From: Candidatus Schekmanbacteria bacterium GWA2_38_11
GTDB taxonomy: Bacteria; Schekmanbacteria; GWA2-38-11
Reading direction: 5' to 3'
DNA: 6,041 nucleotides
Assembly: GCA_001790645.1 (NCBI GenBank)
Contig: MGDB01000002.1
Location: forward strand, 4,892-10,932
The translations under genes were made by a program, and so were the position numbers. Shown here piece by piece: positions 1-5,820 of this stretch. Numbering within the stretch: position 1 is the first letter of the stretch; each line of letters starts with the position of its first letter. The notes under the pieces were generated by a model that was not told the origin of the DNA, ran no database searches, and saw only the letters and a program-made list of their open reading frames with translations.

Positions 1-230
1 TCAAGATAATTTAAAGTTTAAGGCGAAAAGCGTAAAACCAAAACTCAAAACTTAAAGTATGAGAAAATAATATAGTGGATTTAAGAGATTGTGTGGTTAA
101 AAACGTTAGTGTGAGAAACATAAAATTATAAAAAAAGGTTTTAAACTTTGAATTATGGCTTTTAGTTTTACACTTTTACTTTTTAGCTTTTTACACTCGA
201 ACCCTTGAATCCTTGACCTCTTGAACCCTT
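1..230. repeat. AT-rich imperfect palindromic dispersed repeat, copy 1
   Basis: This spacer after jag has no gene. Its left part (10-40) matches 4230-4260 at 25 of 31 positions without gaps. Its right part (157-216) aligns with 4309-4370, sharing GTTTT, CTTTTTAGC-like and CTTGAATCCTTTGA-like blocks. Within copy 1 the left part is also a rough reverse complement of the right part: TAAAGTTTAA near 12-21 is mirrored by TTAAACTTTG at 141-150. The unit therefore looks like a large degenerate palindrome, with a middle (about 50-130) that is longer than in copy 2. It probably extends left of base 1, because the matching start block (AGGGTTCAAGG) of copy 2 is missing here. No transposase or coding content is seen. 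Whether it is mobile, structural or a decayed element cannot be told from two copies. Confidence 0.6.
199..230. repeat. Four tandem degenerate 8-bp units
   Basis: Four consecutive octamers occur without gaps: GAACCCTT, GAATCCTT, GACCTCTT and GAACCCTT. They form the right edge of the palindromic repeat, ending 11 bases before the jag stop codon. Copy 2 has a shorter version (CTTGAATCCTTTGA, about 4357-4370) and, at its left edge, the reverse complement (AGGGTTCAAGG, 4216-4226). The octamer block therefore behaves as a terminal motif of the element. Confidence 0.6.
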
Positions 231-241
231 CTCAATACTTC

Positions 242-886
242 TCAGTCTTCCTGTTTTTCCTCAACTTGCTGATTGCTCGGATAGACTACGATTCTTCTAA
301 AAGTCCCGTTCCCTCTGCTCACAGTTTTTACACCTTTGTCCCCATTTAAAGCCATATGCACAATCCTTCTCTCTTTAGGGTTCATAGGCATCATTGTGGT
401 TGGAACGCCTGTAGATTTTACCTTCTTAGCCACACGGAGAGCAAGATTCTTGAGAGCCTCTTCTCTTTTTTCCCTGTAGCCCTCAATGTCTATTAATATT
501 TTCGCTCCTTTATCGTCTTCTCTGTTAAGAAACCTGTCAAGAATATGCTGAAGAGCTTCAAGAGTCTGGCCCTTTTTCCCAATCAGAAGACCGGTATTTT
601 GACCGTATATTTCAAGAATTACCAATTCCTTTTCTCTCTTAACATTCAGGGTGGATGGGAAATCCATATATTCTAATACCTTTTCGATAAATTTCTTGGC
701 CTTGTATTCAATCCCATTATTTGAAACAGTTACCTCAATTTTTGCCGGTTTGCTCATAATGCCCAATATACCTTTGCTGCCCTTTTCAATAATTTCCACT
801 TTTATCTGGTCTCGGGAAATACCTAATTTTTTTATTACCTTTTCAATGGCCTCCTGCGGCGTCTTTCCTTCTTCTGTAATCTTCAT
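242..886 (-). CDS. jag: Jag/KhpB-type RNA-binding protein (Jag-N, KH, R3H)
   Basis: The 214-residue product has the full three-part architecture of Jag (SpoIIIJ-associated protein, also called KhpB or EloR). The Jag-N domain is at about 1-52, with the typical TPQEAIEKVIKKLGI start and a glycine-rich KGSKGILG turn. The KH domain at about 64-136 has its GxxG loop at G103-K-K-G106 followed by QTLEALQ. The R3H domain at about 137-203 has the R173-x3-H177 motif. Members are cytoplasmic single-stranded RNA-binding proteins; in Gram-positive bacteria they work with KhpA in post-transcriptional control of cell elongation and division genes. Its exact role here is inferred from family only. The ATG start is supported by an AGGAG ribosome binding site at 892-896. 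It lies 44 bases after yidC on the same strand, as in many genomes, so co-transcription is likely. Identification is secure. Confidence 0.96.
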   Translation of the reverse strand: MKITEEGKTPQEAIEKVIKKLGISRDQIKVEIIEKGSKGILGIMSKPAKIEVTVSNNGIEYKAKKFIEKVLEYMDFPSTLNVKREKELVILEIYGQNTGLLIGKKGQTLEALQHILDRFLNREDDKGAKILIDIEGYREKREEALKNLALRVAKKVKSTGVPTTMMPMNPKERRIVHMALNGDKGVKTVSRGNGTFRRIVVYPSNQQVEEKQED

Positions 887-930
887 GTCAACTCCTCAAA
901 TCAAATATTTTTAAAAGGACTGTTTACCCA

Positions 931-2601
931 TTAAGCTCTTTTCTTTTTACTTTTCCCTTTAATCTCTTCTCCCTCTTTGGTGCTAACTTTCCCCATTATA
1001 AGGTATTGCTGGCCTATTGTAAGGAGATTATTTACAGTCCAGTAAAGGACTAAACCTGTTGGGAAAGACATAAACATAAAAGTAAAAACAACCGGCATTA
1101 CCAGCATGATCTGAGCCTGCTTCGGGTCCGGAGAGGTTGGGCTCATTTTCTGCTGGATAAACATCGTAATGCCCATTATGATTGGCGTGATATAATAAGG
1201 GTCTTTTGCTGATAAATCATGAATCCATAAGAAAAATGGAGCTCCTCTGAGTTCAATTGAACTCAGAAGCACATTGTAAAACGCTATGAAGACAGGAATC
1301 TGCAAAACCATCGGCAAGCAACCCCCAAGCGGGTTGACCTTATTTTTTTTATAAAGCTCCATTGTCTCCTGGTTTAATTTCTGGGGTTCCTTTTTATACC
1401 TCTCCCTCAGCGCTTTTATCTGAGGCTGAAGCTTCTGCATTGCCTGCATGGATTTAAAACTCTTCTGCGTAAAGGGGATAAAGAAAATTTTTATAATTAA
1501 AGTAATAACAATAATTGAAAGGCCGTAATTTTTTAAATAAGAGTTAAAGAAATTAAGAGCCTGCAGCAAAGGTATACCAAAAATTCCAAACCAGCCAAAA
1601 TCTATGGCATTCTCAAGCTTAACGGCTTTTAGCTCATTAAATTCTTTGGGGCCTAAATAGGCTTTATAGCTCTGAGACAGCTTCCCATTACTCTCTATTT
1701 TAGATTTAGCCGACTGCAACCCTACAAGACTTTCCTTGTTTTTATCATTGAGCATAAAAGCCGAAAAATTTTTCTGTTCAGGCATTACGGAGGCTAAAAA
1801 GTATTTTGATTCAATCCCGATCCAGCCCACATTCCCATTAGAGAAAATTACGGGTTCCTTAATTTTCTCAGGTTTTTCCCTGATCACTTTGTTGTTAAAA
1901 TCTACGATGGGTCCAAAATGGCTTGAGGAATCCACAGTATCAGCACCCGGATAAAAGTGCGGACCAAGAATTATCTGGCTTGAAAAATCAGCAGGAGCTT
2001 CCTTTAAATTTTTAACCTCAATATTTATATCCATAAGATAGGAATCATTGTCAAACTTGAAGCTCTTTATTATTTCTACTCCGTCAGCAGAAAATGAAGT
2101 AAACTTTATAATGCCCTTTGGTTCATTCTTGCTCAAGTTGAGGGATTTTTTATCAGCATCAAAAGTAAAGCTTAAGGGTGATGATGAATTGGTGGTTAAC
2201 ACAAAATCCAGGGTGCGAGGGCTTTCTTCCTTTTCTCCTTTCCCTATCAATTTGACCCTATTCCCGTCCTTATCATTATATTTTTTTAAAACCAATTCTT
2301 TCAAAATAGCTCTGTTTTTAGAAAACTTTGCCTGGTATAAATCAGTATCTATGAAAATTGACTGATCCTGGGCAGTGGGCTGGCCCTTTTCAGGATAGGA
2401 TGAACCCAGTGTCTTAATAAGTTTTTCCCTGACCTCAGGAACTGGTTCTGCAGGAGATAGAACTTTGTTCTTGTCTATCACCCCTTCTGCTGTTTTCTTT
2501 TCTCCTTTGGCAAGATCTTCAGGCTTTGGCAAAAAGATATACTGATAGGACATTATTATCACGAGGCTTAGGATTATAAAGAATATAAGCCTTATTTGCA
2601 T
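931..2601 (-). CDS. yidC: Membrane protein insertase YidC, Gram-negative type
   Basis: The 556-residue product is a complete YidC, which inserts and folds inner-membrane proteins alone or with SecYEG. The N-terminal transmembrane segment is at about 4-23. A periplasmic P1 domain of beta-sandwich type fills roughly 75-330, and its presence marks the Gram-negative form. The conserved five-helix insertase core runs from about 340 to 535: helix 2 at 360-378, a cytoplasmic coiled hairpin at about 379-420, the signature KVNPLGGCLPMVLQIPVF at 421-438, then WIHDLSAKDPYY at 459-470 and the last helices to about 535. The hydrophilic-groove arginine of E. coli YidC (in IVRGIMYP) is replaced by K371 in IIKIFFIP, which keeps the positive charge. 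The tail ends in KGKSKKKRA, a short basic extension suited to ribosome contact. The start is supported by an AGGAG site at 2607-2611. A 137-base gap separates it from yidD, wider than elsewhere in the cluster. Confidence 0.98.
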   Translation of the reverse strand: MQIRLIFFIILSLVIIMSYQYIFLPKPEDLAKGEKKTAEGVIDKNKVLSPAEPVPEVREKLIKTLGSSYPEKGQPTAQDQSIFIDTDLYQAKFSKNRAILKELVLKKYNDKDGNRVKLIGKGEKEESPRTLDFVLTTNSSSPLSFTFDADKKSLNLSKNEPKGIIKFTSFSADGVEIIKSFKFDNDSYLMDINIEVKNLKEAPADFSSQIILGPHFYPGADTVDSSSHFGPIVDFNNKVIREKPEKIKEPVIFSNGNVGWIGIESKYFLASVMPEQKNFSAFMLNDKNKESLVGLQSAKSKIESNGKLSQSYKAYLGPKEFNELKAVKLENAIDFGWFGIFGIPLLQALNFFNSYLKNYGLSIIVITLIIKIFFIPFTQKSFKSMQAMQKLQPQIKALRERYKKEPQKLNQETMELYKKNKVNPLGGCLPMVLQIPVFIAFYNVLLSSIELRGAPFFLWIHDLSAKDPYYITPIIMGITMFIQQKMSPTSPDPKQAQIMLVMPVVFTFMFMSFPTGLVLYWTVNNLLTIGQQYLIMGKVSTKEGEEIKGKSKKKRA

Positions 2602-2651
2602 TCTTTCTCCTGATCTTTTAAAATTTTTTAAAAATATATTTAGCTTATTTA

Positions 2652-2681
2652 GAGGTCACTAAAAATATAGAAAGAGACCTC
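2652..2681 (-). promoter_or_regulatory. Small stem-loop in the yidD-yidC spacer
   Basis: GAGGTC at 2652-2657 and GACCTC at 2676-2681 are exact inverted copies; beyond one T-T mismatch, two further inner pairs can form. The remaining 12-base loop is AT-rich. It lies about 50 bases upstream of the yidC start. No U-run follows on the minus strand, so it is not a canonical terminator. It may be a leader structure or processing site, or chance. Confidence 0.3.
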
Positions 2682-2738
2682 ATCTGTGAAATCTCATTTT
2701 AATCAGCGTAATCATTAAAAGCAGATTTTTTTCACCTA

Positions 2739-2966
2739 TTATTTTAATGGGTCAAAACCACCATGATGGAACGGATTACATCTCACAACCCGCTTGCATG
2801 ATAACCAAAAAGCCTTACAAAAACGATATTTACTAAAGGCTTCAAGAGCATACTGCGAGCAGGATGGTGTAAACCTGCAAGAAGGGGGTAATATAGGAGA
2901 AAGCAGAGCTTGATAAGCTCTTATCAATAAAACAGCAAAAAGTTTTACAAAATTGGCTATCTTCAA
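2739..2966 (-). CDS. yidD: Membrane protein insertion efficiency factor YidD, TTG start
   Basis: The 75-residue product is a typical YidD, a small inner-membrane-associated protein thought to help YidC-dependent insertion. An amphipathic or hydrophobic N-terminal helix (about 5-24, [19 protein letters not shown]) leads into the signature [15 protein letters not shown] at 29-43. The second signature, [12 protein letters not shown], is at 62-73. The conserved cysteines C30, C36 and C63 are all present. The start codon is TTG (2964-2966), beginning 5 bases after the rnpA stop. No in-frame ATG gives a full N-terminus, and a weak GGA (2976-2978) precedes it, so translation probably depends on coupling to rnpA. 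It ends in tandem TAA TAG stops. The length is at the family norm. Confidence 0.94.
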   Translation of the reverse strand: MKIANFVKLFAVLLIRAYQALLSPILPPSCRFTPSCSQYALEAFSKYRFCKAFWLSCKRVVRCNPFHHGGFDPLK

Positions 2967-2971
2967 AAACT

Positions 2972-3328
2972 TTATTCCACTTCAACCCTGCTTTTCGACA
3001 ACGCCTCACTAAAAATAGTTTCCATTTCGGTCAATGAAATCTCTGGAATGGCTTCTCTGCCAACTACAAGGATATCACAGCCGTTTTTGAATCGTTTTTT
3101 TTGTTTGCGGAAGACTTCCCTTGTTAATCTTTTGATTCTGTTTCTTTTTACGGCATTGCCTACTTTTCTGCTGAGAGAAAGACCAATTCTTGAAAATCCA
3201 AGATCGTTAGGCGTAAAATAAAATCTCAAATGCCCGGAATCAACGCTTTTCCCTTTTGCAAAAACTCGTTTAAACTCGGAATATTTTTTTATTCTCTCCG
3301 AAGGTTTTAGCGAATTAACCTTTTTCAT
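2972..3328 (-). CDS. rnpA: Ribonuclease P protein component
   Basis: The 118-residue product is the small basic protein subunit of RNase P, which binds the catalytic RNA and helps it remove the 5' leader from pre-tRNAs. The family RNR region is clear at 54-70 ([17 protein letters not shown]). The N-terminal part has the usual F-x-R-V-F-A-K-G element (19-26) and an R-I-G-L-S-L-S strand (47-53). The length is normal. The ATG at 3326-3328 lies 20 bases after the rpmH stop. No good Shine-Dalgarno sequence precedes it (upstream bases are CCCAAACCTTT) and no in-frame alternative start codon exists in the gap, so expression is probably coupled to rpmH translation, as is common for this pair. Confidence 0.97.
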   Translation of the reverse strand: MKKVNSLKPSERIKKYSEFKRVFAKGKSVDSGHLRFYFTPNDLGFSRIGLSLSRKVGNAVKRNRIKRLTREVFRKQKKRFKNGCDILVVGREAIPEISLTEMETIFSEALSKSRVEVE

Positions 3329-3348
3329 AAAGGTTTGGGAACATAAAG

Positions 3349-3483
3349 TTACACCGTGAGCTTCTTTCTCCCCTTTGCCCTCCTTCTTTTGAGTACCTTT
3401 CTCCCGCCCTTTGTACTCATCCTTTTTAAAAAGCCGTGGGTTCTTTTTCTCTTTTTCTTTTTTGGCTTATAAGTTATTGACAT
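3349..3483 (-). CDS. rpmH: 50S ribosomal protein L34
   Basis: This 44-residue, strongly basic gene is the bacterial L34, a late-assembling large-subunit protein. Reading the minus strand from ATG at 3481-3483 gives a start of [18 protein letters not shown], then [20 protein letters not shown], ending in RKKLTV and TAA. The family motifs T-Y-x-P, K-R-x-R-T-H-G-F, R-M-x-T-x-x-G-R-x-V-L and R-R-R-A-K-G-R are all present, and the length is typical (about 44-46). The second residue differs from the common MKRTYQPS beginning (SI in place of KR). An AAGGA ribosome binding site (3492-3496) sits 8 bases upstream. It is the first gene of the rpmH-rnpA-yidD-yidC-jag cluster. Confidence 0.97.
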   Translation of the reverse strand: MSITYKPKKKKRKRTHGFLKRMSTKGGRKVLKRRRAKGRKKLTV

Positions 3484-3519
3484 TATTTAATTCCTTTTAA
3501 AAAAAATTAATTTTAAATA

Positions 3520-3571
3520 ATTATAGCTAAAATAGCAACACTTTTTTATTAGATTTGGGCTATTTTGTCAA
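3520..3571 (-). promoter_or_regulatory. Candidate promoter for the rpmH cluster
   Basis: On the minus strand a perfect TATAAT lies at 3520-3525, about 37 bases before the rpmH start, in very AT-rich DNA. It has no good -35 at 17 bases. A perfect TTGACA (3566-3571) overlaps the end of tsaC, but is 40 bases from that TATAAT; with its own spacing it faces only TAATAA/TAAAAA-like hexamers. Either a TATAAT-driven promoter or a weaker upstream one could serve the cluster, in addition to read-through from tsaC. Confidence 0.4.
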
Positions 3572-4195
3572 GGCGCTGGCTATAATCTCCTCACTTATCA
3601 TCCCCTTTCTAAGAACCTTAATCTCCCCTTTTTCAATCTCGACAATTGTTGAAGGCAAAGCCTTTTGGCATTTCCCGCCATCAATTATAAGATCGATCTT
3701 CTTAGAAAAATAATTTTTAACTTCTTCCGCCGTTTTTGCCTCTTCCATACCCGATGGATTAGCACTTGTAGAAGTAATAGGGAATCTGCAAAGGGAAAGA
3801 AGCTTGAGTGCTATTAAATTATCAGGTACCCTTACACCAATCTTTCCTGTCCCTCCTGTCAGAAGAGGAGAAACTTTATTGTTTGCCTTAAATATAATTG
3901 TTAATGGCCCTGGCCAGAAGGTTTTAATAAGCTTTAATGCCTGAGGTGAAACTTCTGTAATTATTTTTTTTAAATTGAATTCCTCTGAAACAACTAATAA
4001 CAAAGGCTTTGATTCATCTCTCTTTTTTAATGAAAATACTTTTCTTGCAGCTTCCTCATTAAGGGCATTTACTCCTAACCCGTAAACAGTGTCTGTTGGA
4101 TAAGCTATAACACCACCTTTTCTTAAAACCTCTTCTGCTTTCATGAGTAAATTGAGGTCAGGTTTTAAGGGGTCAACTTTTATAATTTCTGTCAT
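3560..4195 (-). CDS. tsaC: L-threonylcarbamoyladenylate synthase (TsaC/Sua5/YwlC family)
   Basis: The 211-residue product makes threonylcarbamoyl-AMP from threonine, bicarbonate and ATP, the first step of t6A modification at position 37 of ANN-decoding tRNAs; TsaB, TsaD and TsaE complete the pathway. The YrdC domain fills nearly the whole protein. Visible motifs are YPTDTVYGLG (32-41), the basic KKRDESKPL nucleotide-binding segment (57-65), WPGPLT (94-99), R-V-P (122-124), STSANPSG (142-149) and PSTIV (181-185). It lacks the extra C-terminal domain of long Sua5 proteins, so it is the short form. The ATG start is supported by AAGGA at 4203-4207, 7 bases upstream. It lies 76 bases upstream of rpmH on the same strand and could be co-transcribed. 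Family assignment is secure; the tsaC name rather than ywlC/sua5 is by convention. Confidence 0.95.
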   Translation of the reverse strand: MTEIIKVDPLKPDLNLLMKAEEVLRKGGVIAYPTDTVYGLGVNALNEEAARKVFSLKKRDESKPLLLVVSEEFNLKKIITEVSPQALKLIKTFWPGPLTIIFKANNKVSPLLTGGTGKIGVRVPDNLIALKLLSLCRFPITSTSANPSGMEEAKTAEEVKNYFSKKIDLIIDGGKCQKALPSTIVEIEKGEIKVLRKGMISEEIIASALTK

Positions 4196-4215
4196 CGTTT
4201 TATCCTTAATTATGT

Positions 4216-4370
4216 AGGGTTCAAGGTAACTTAAGGCTTAAAGCGAAAAATGTAAAACCATAGTTTAAAGCGAAAAATTATAACTAAAAGCTAAATGTTT
4301 TAAGTTTTGGTTTTTCGTTTTGTACTTTAAGTTTTTAGCTTTTTTACGCTTGGCCACTTGAATCCTTTGA
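4216..4370. repeat. AT-rich imperfect palindromic dispersed repeat, copy 2
   Basis: This is the second copy of the element at 1-230, in the same orientation. It begins with AGGGTTCAAGG (4216-4226) and ends with CTTGAATCCTTTGA (about 4357-4370), the inverted counterpart. A block of about 21 bases with the core TTAAAGCGAAAAAT occurs twice in its left half (4237-4258 and 4264-4284). The right half carries loosely inverted versions (GTTTTTAGC and TTTTTTACGC). The middle is about 70-90 bases shorter than in copy 1. It occupies the spacer directly upstream of tsaC and carries no reading frame. Confidence 0.6.
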
Positions 4371-4399
4371 TTTTTACACTACCTTCTACACGTTTTCAT

Positions 4400-4429
4400 T
4401 TGACAAAGATAGATTTAGAAAACTATTAT
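4400..4429 (+). promoter_or_regulatory. Candidate sigma70-type promoter upstream of the ABC ATPase gene
   Basis: A perfect TTGACA (4400-4405) is followed after 18 bases by TATTAT (4424-4429), five of six matches to the -10 consensus. Transcription would start near 4436 and give a leader of about 215 bases that includes the nested palindrome at 4551-4627. No other plus-strand pair as good was seen between here and the gene. Confidence 0.45.
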
Positions 4430-4455
4430 TTTTCTTGTTGAAAATTTTTTCCGAT

Positions 4456-4472
4456 TTGACCGGCTTTGTCAA
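4456..4472. promoter_or_regulatory. TTGAC/GTCAA dyad, possible operator or reverse -35
   Basis: TTGAC (4456-4460) and GTCAA (4468-4472) are exact inverted copies with a 7-base spacer. The right half, extended to CTTTGTCAA (4464-4472), is also a perfect 9-base inverted copy of TTGACAAAG at 4400-4408, which contains the candidate -35. On the minus strand 4467-4472 reads TTGACA and could be the -35 of a tsaC promoter, though only weak -10 hexamers follow. Regulator binding is speculative. Confidence 0.3.
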
Positions 4473-4550
4473 TAAATATTAAAACGCTCTTGCGCGTAGT
4501 GCTCAAAATAAAGAGGAAATAATTATAAAAGATTTATTAAAGGAAAATAT

Positions 4551-4627
4551 AATCCCCCTTTATCCCCCTTTTTCAAAGGGGGAGTTAATTTAATCCACCC
4601 CTTAGCAAAGAGGGGTAAGGGGGTATT
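4551..4627. repeat. Nested C/G-run palindromic element (MITE- or REP-like)
   Basis: The outer arms CCCCCTT (4554-4560) and AAGGGGG (4617-4623) enclose two hairpins. The first is a perfect 9-bp stem, TCCCCCTTT (4563-4571) with AAAGGGGGA (4575-4583), closed by a 3-base loop. The second pairs CCCCT (4598-4602) with AGGGG (4611-4615), extended by a T-G pair. Short elements of this look, with alternating CCCCCTTT runs, are dispersed in many bacterial genomes and have no gene. It ends about 14 bases before the ribosome binding site of the ABC ATPase gene, so it should be part of that mRNA leader. No U-run follows either stem, so a simple terminator is unlikely. Confidence 0.7.
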
Positions 4628-4649
4628 TGAAATAATTTGCAGAGGATAA

Positions 4650-5621
4650 ATGGAAAACCTTTTAGATGTAGTTGATCTTAAAACCTACTTCCCGGTAGCC
4701 TCAAGTTTTTTTTCAAAAAAGAAAAAGGTTGTCTATGCTGTTGACGGGGTCAGCTTTTCCATTAAAAAGGGCGAGACTTTAGGCCTTGTTGGAGAAAGCG
4801 GATGCGGCAAGACAACTATTGGAAGAACAATTCTGAGGTTGATAGAACCGACAGAAGGAAAAGCATTATTTGAGGGAGATAATATTTTTGAATATGACAA
4901 AAAAAAGATGAAGGCCTTGCGAAGAAAAATGCAAATGATATTCCAGGACCCCTATGCCTCTCTTAACCCGAGGATGAGAGTCGGAAATATAATTGGTGAA
5001 CCACTGGCAATCCACCATATAGCAGGGCGAAAGGAAAGGAGGGAAAGGGTCTTGGAACTTTTAAATATAGTTGGTCTCAAGCCTGAACATTATGACAGCT
5101 ATCCCCATGAGTTCAGCGGCGGCCAGCGTCAGAGAATAGGAATTGCAAGGGCTCTGGCTCTAAACCCGGATCTTGTAATCGCAGATGAACCGGTTTCATC
5201 TCTTGATGTCTCTATCCAGGCCCAGATAATAAACCTTTTAGCAGAACTTAAGGAAAAGTTTCAATTAACATACCTCTTTATCTCACATGACTTAAGCCTT
5301 ATCCGCTACTTGTCAGAGAATGTGGCTGTCATGTATCTTGGGAAAATTGTTGAAATGGGAAAAAGTGAAAGGATTTATAACGACCCGAAGCATCCATATA
5401 CAAAGATCCTTTTCTCAGCGATTCCGACTCCTGATCCGAGAGTTAAAAAGAAACGGATTATAGCAGAAGGGGATGTCCCAAGCCCGATAGACCGTCCTTC
5501 AGGCTGCCACTTCCACACCCGCTGCCCCTGGATGATAGAGCCATTATGCAGGGAGGTTGAGCCACTCCTTAAAAATGCCGGCAATGGAGTTCTTGTCTCC
5601 TGCCATCTTATAAATAGATAA
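4650..5621 (+). CDS. oppF: Peptide ABC transporter ATP-binding protein, OppF/DppF type
   Basis: The 323-residue product is a complete OppF/DppF-type ATPase that would energise di- or oligopeptide (or nickel) import at the inner membrane. Visible elements are Walker [10 protein letters not shown] (48-56), Q-loop Q99 in [11 protein letters not shown], signature SGGQRQR (156-162), Walker B LVIADEP (175-181) with catalytic E180, D-loop SSLD (183-186) and switch H213. The oligopeptide-specific C-terminal region follows ([16 protein letters not shown], 248-263). Its four cysteines C285, C292, C300 and C318 match the set that binds a 4Fe-4S cluster in some characterised relatives. The ATG is preceded by AGAGGA (4641-4646). 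No permease, binding protein or second ATPase gene adjoins it: tsaC diverges on one side and a convergent gene lies on the other. It must work with subunits encoded elsewhere, or be an orphan. The substrate, and hence oppF versus dppF, is undecided. Confidence 0.93.
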   Translation: MENLLDVVDLKTYFPVASSFFSKKKKVVYAVDGVSFSIKKGETLGLVGESGCGKTTIGRTILRLIEPTEGKALFEGDNIFEYDKKKMKALRRKMQMIFQDPYASLNPRMRVGNIIGEPLAIHHIAGRKERRERVLELLNIVGLKPEHYDSYPHEFSGGQRQRIGIARALALNPDLVIADEPVSSLDVSIQAQIINLLAELKEKFQLTYLFISHDLSLIRYLSENVAVMYLGKIVEMGKSERIYNDPKHPYTKILFSAIPTPDPRVKKKRIIAEGDVPSPIDRPSGCHFHTRCPWMIEPLCREVEPLLKNAGNGVLVSCHLINR

Positions 5622-5684
5622 AAATTATTTCTTGGAAGGGTAGGCAAATTTTATTTTATATATGTTTTTAATTTCTTCAAAAGG

Positions 5685-5734
5685 AAAACCTTTCACCTCC
5701 ATGCTGAAGCATGGGGGTTTCAGGTTTTATTTTT
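5685..5734 (+). terminator. Strong hairpin with T-run, likely terminator; resembles an IS200/IS605-type end
   Basis: An outer 7-bp stem (AAAACCT 5685-5691 with AGGTTTT 5722-5728), a symmetric 3x3 internal loop (TTC and TTC) and an inner 10-bp stem (5695-5704 with 5709-5718, one G-T pair) close on a TGAA loop. ATTTTT follows at 5729-5734. This should end the ABC ATPase transcript 64 bases after its stop. On the other strand a T-rich stretch (TTTTCCTTTT) follows, so it may also serve the convergent gene. Read on the minus strand, CCCCCATGC-TTCA-GCATGG resembles the terminal palindromes of IS200/IS605 elements, so it may be a relic of one; no transposase is present. Confidence 0.65.
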
Positions 5735-5820
5735 GCTAAGTATTAACGTCTTTTCTTTAAAATTCAATAATATTATCACTAATCAGCTATTTTTTATAAG
5801 AATGCGTGATGTTTTAAGTA

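Noticed and set aside
199..230. CRISPR-like array
   Set aside because: The units are 8 bases, contiguous and without spacers, and there are no cas genes.
1..241. Start of mnmE or another gene following jag
   Set aside because: No open frame with coding character exists here; the bases are repeat sequence.
651..914. Plus-strand open frame of 87 codons
   Set aside because: It lies opposite jag, has no family resemblance, and is explained by the reverse complement of a conserved gene.
1736..2365. Two plus-strand open frames (1736-1954 and 2048-2365)
   Set aside because: Both are antisense to the yidC periplasmic domain and show no recognisable motif; they are coding shadows.
2652..2681. Rho-independent terminator between yidD and yidC
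   Set aside because: The stem is only 6 bp plus two pairs, and no T-run follows on the minus strand.
4196..4649. Riboswitch or structured non-coding RNA upstream of the ABC ATPase gene
   Set aside because: No known riboswitch core could be recognised; the visible structure is explained by dispersed palindromes.
5375..5647. Minus-strand open frame of 90 codons
   Set aside because: It lies almost entirely opposite the 3' end of the OppF/DppF-type gene, whose motifs are continuous through that region.
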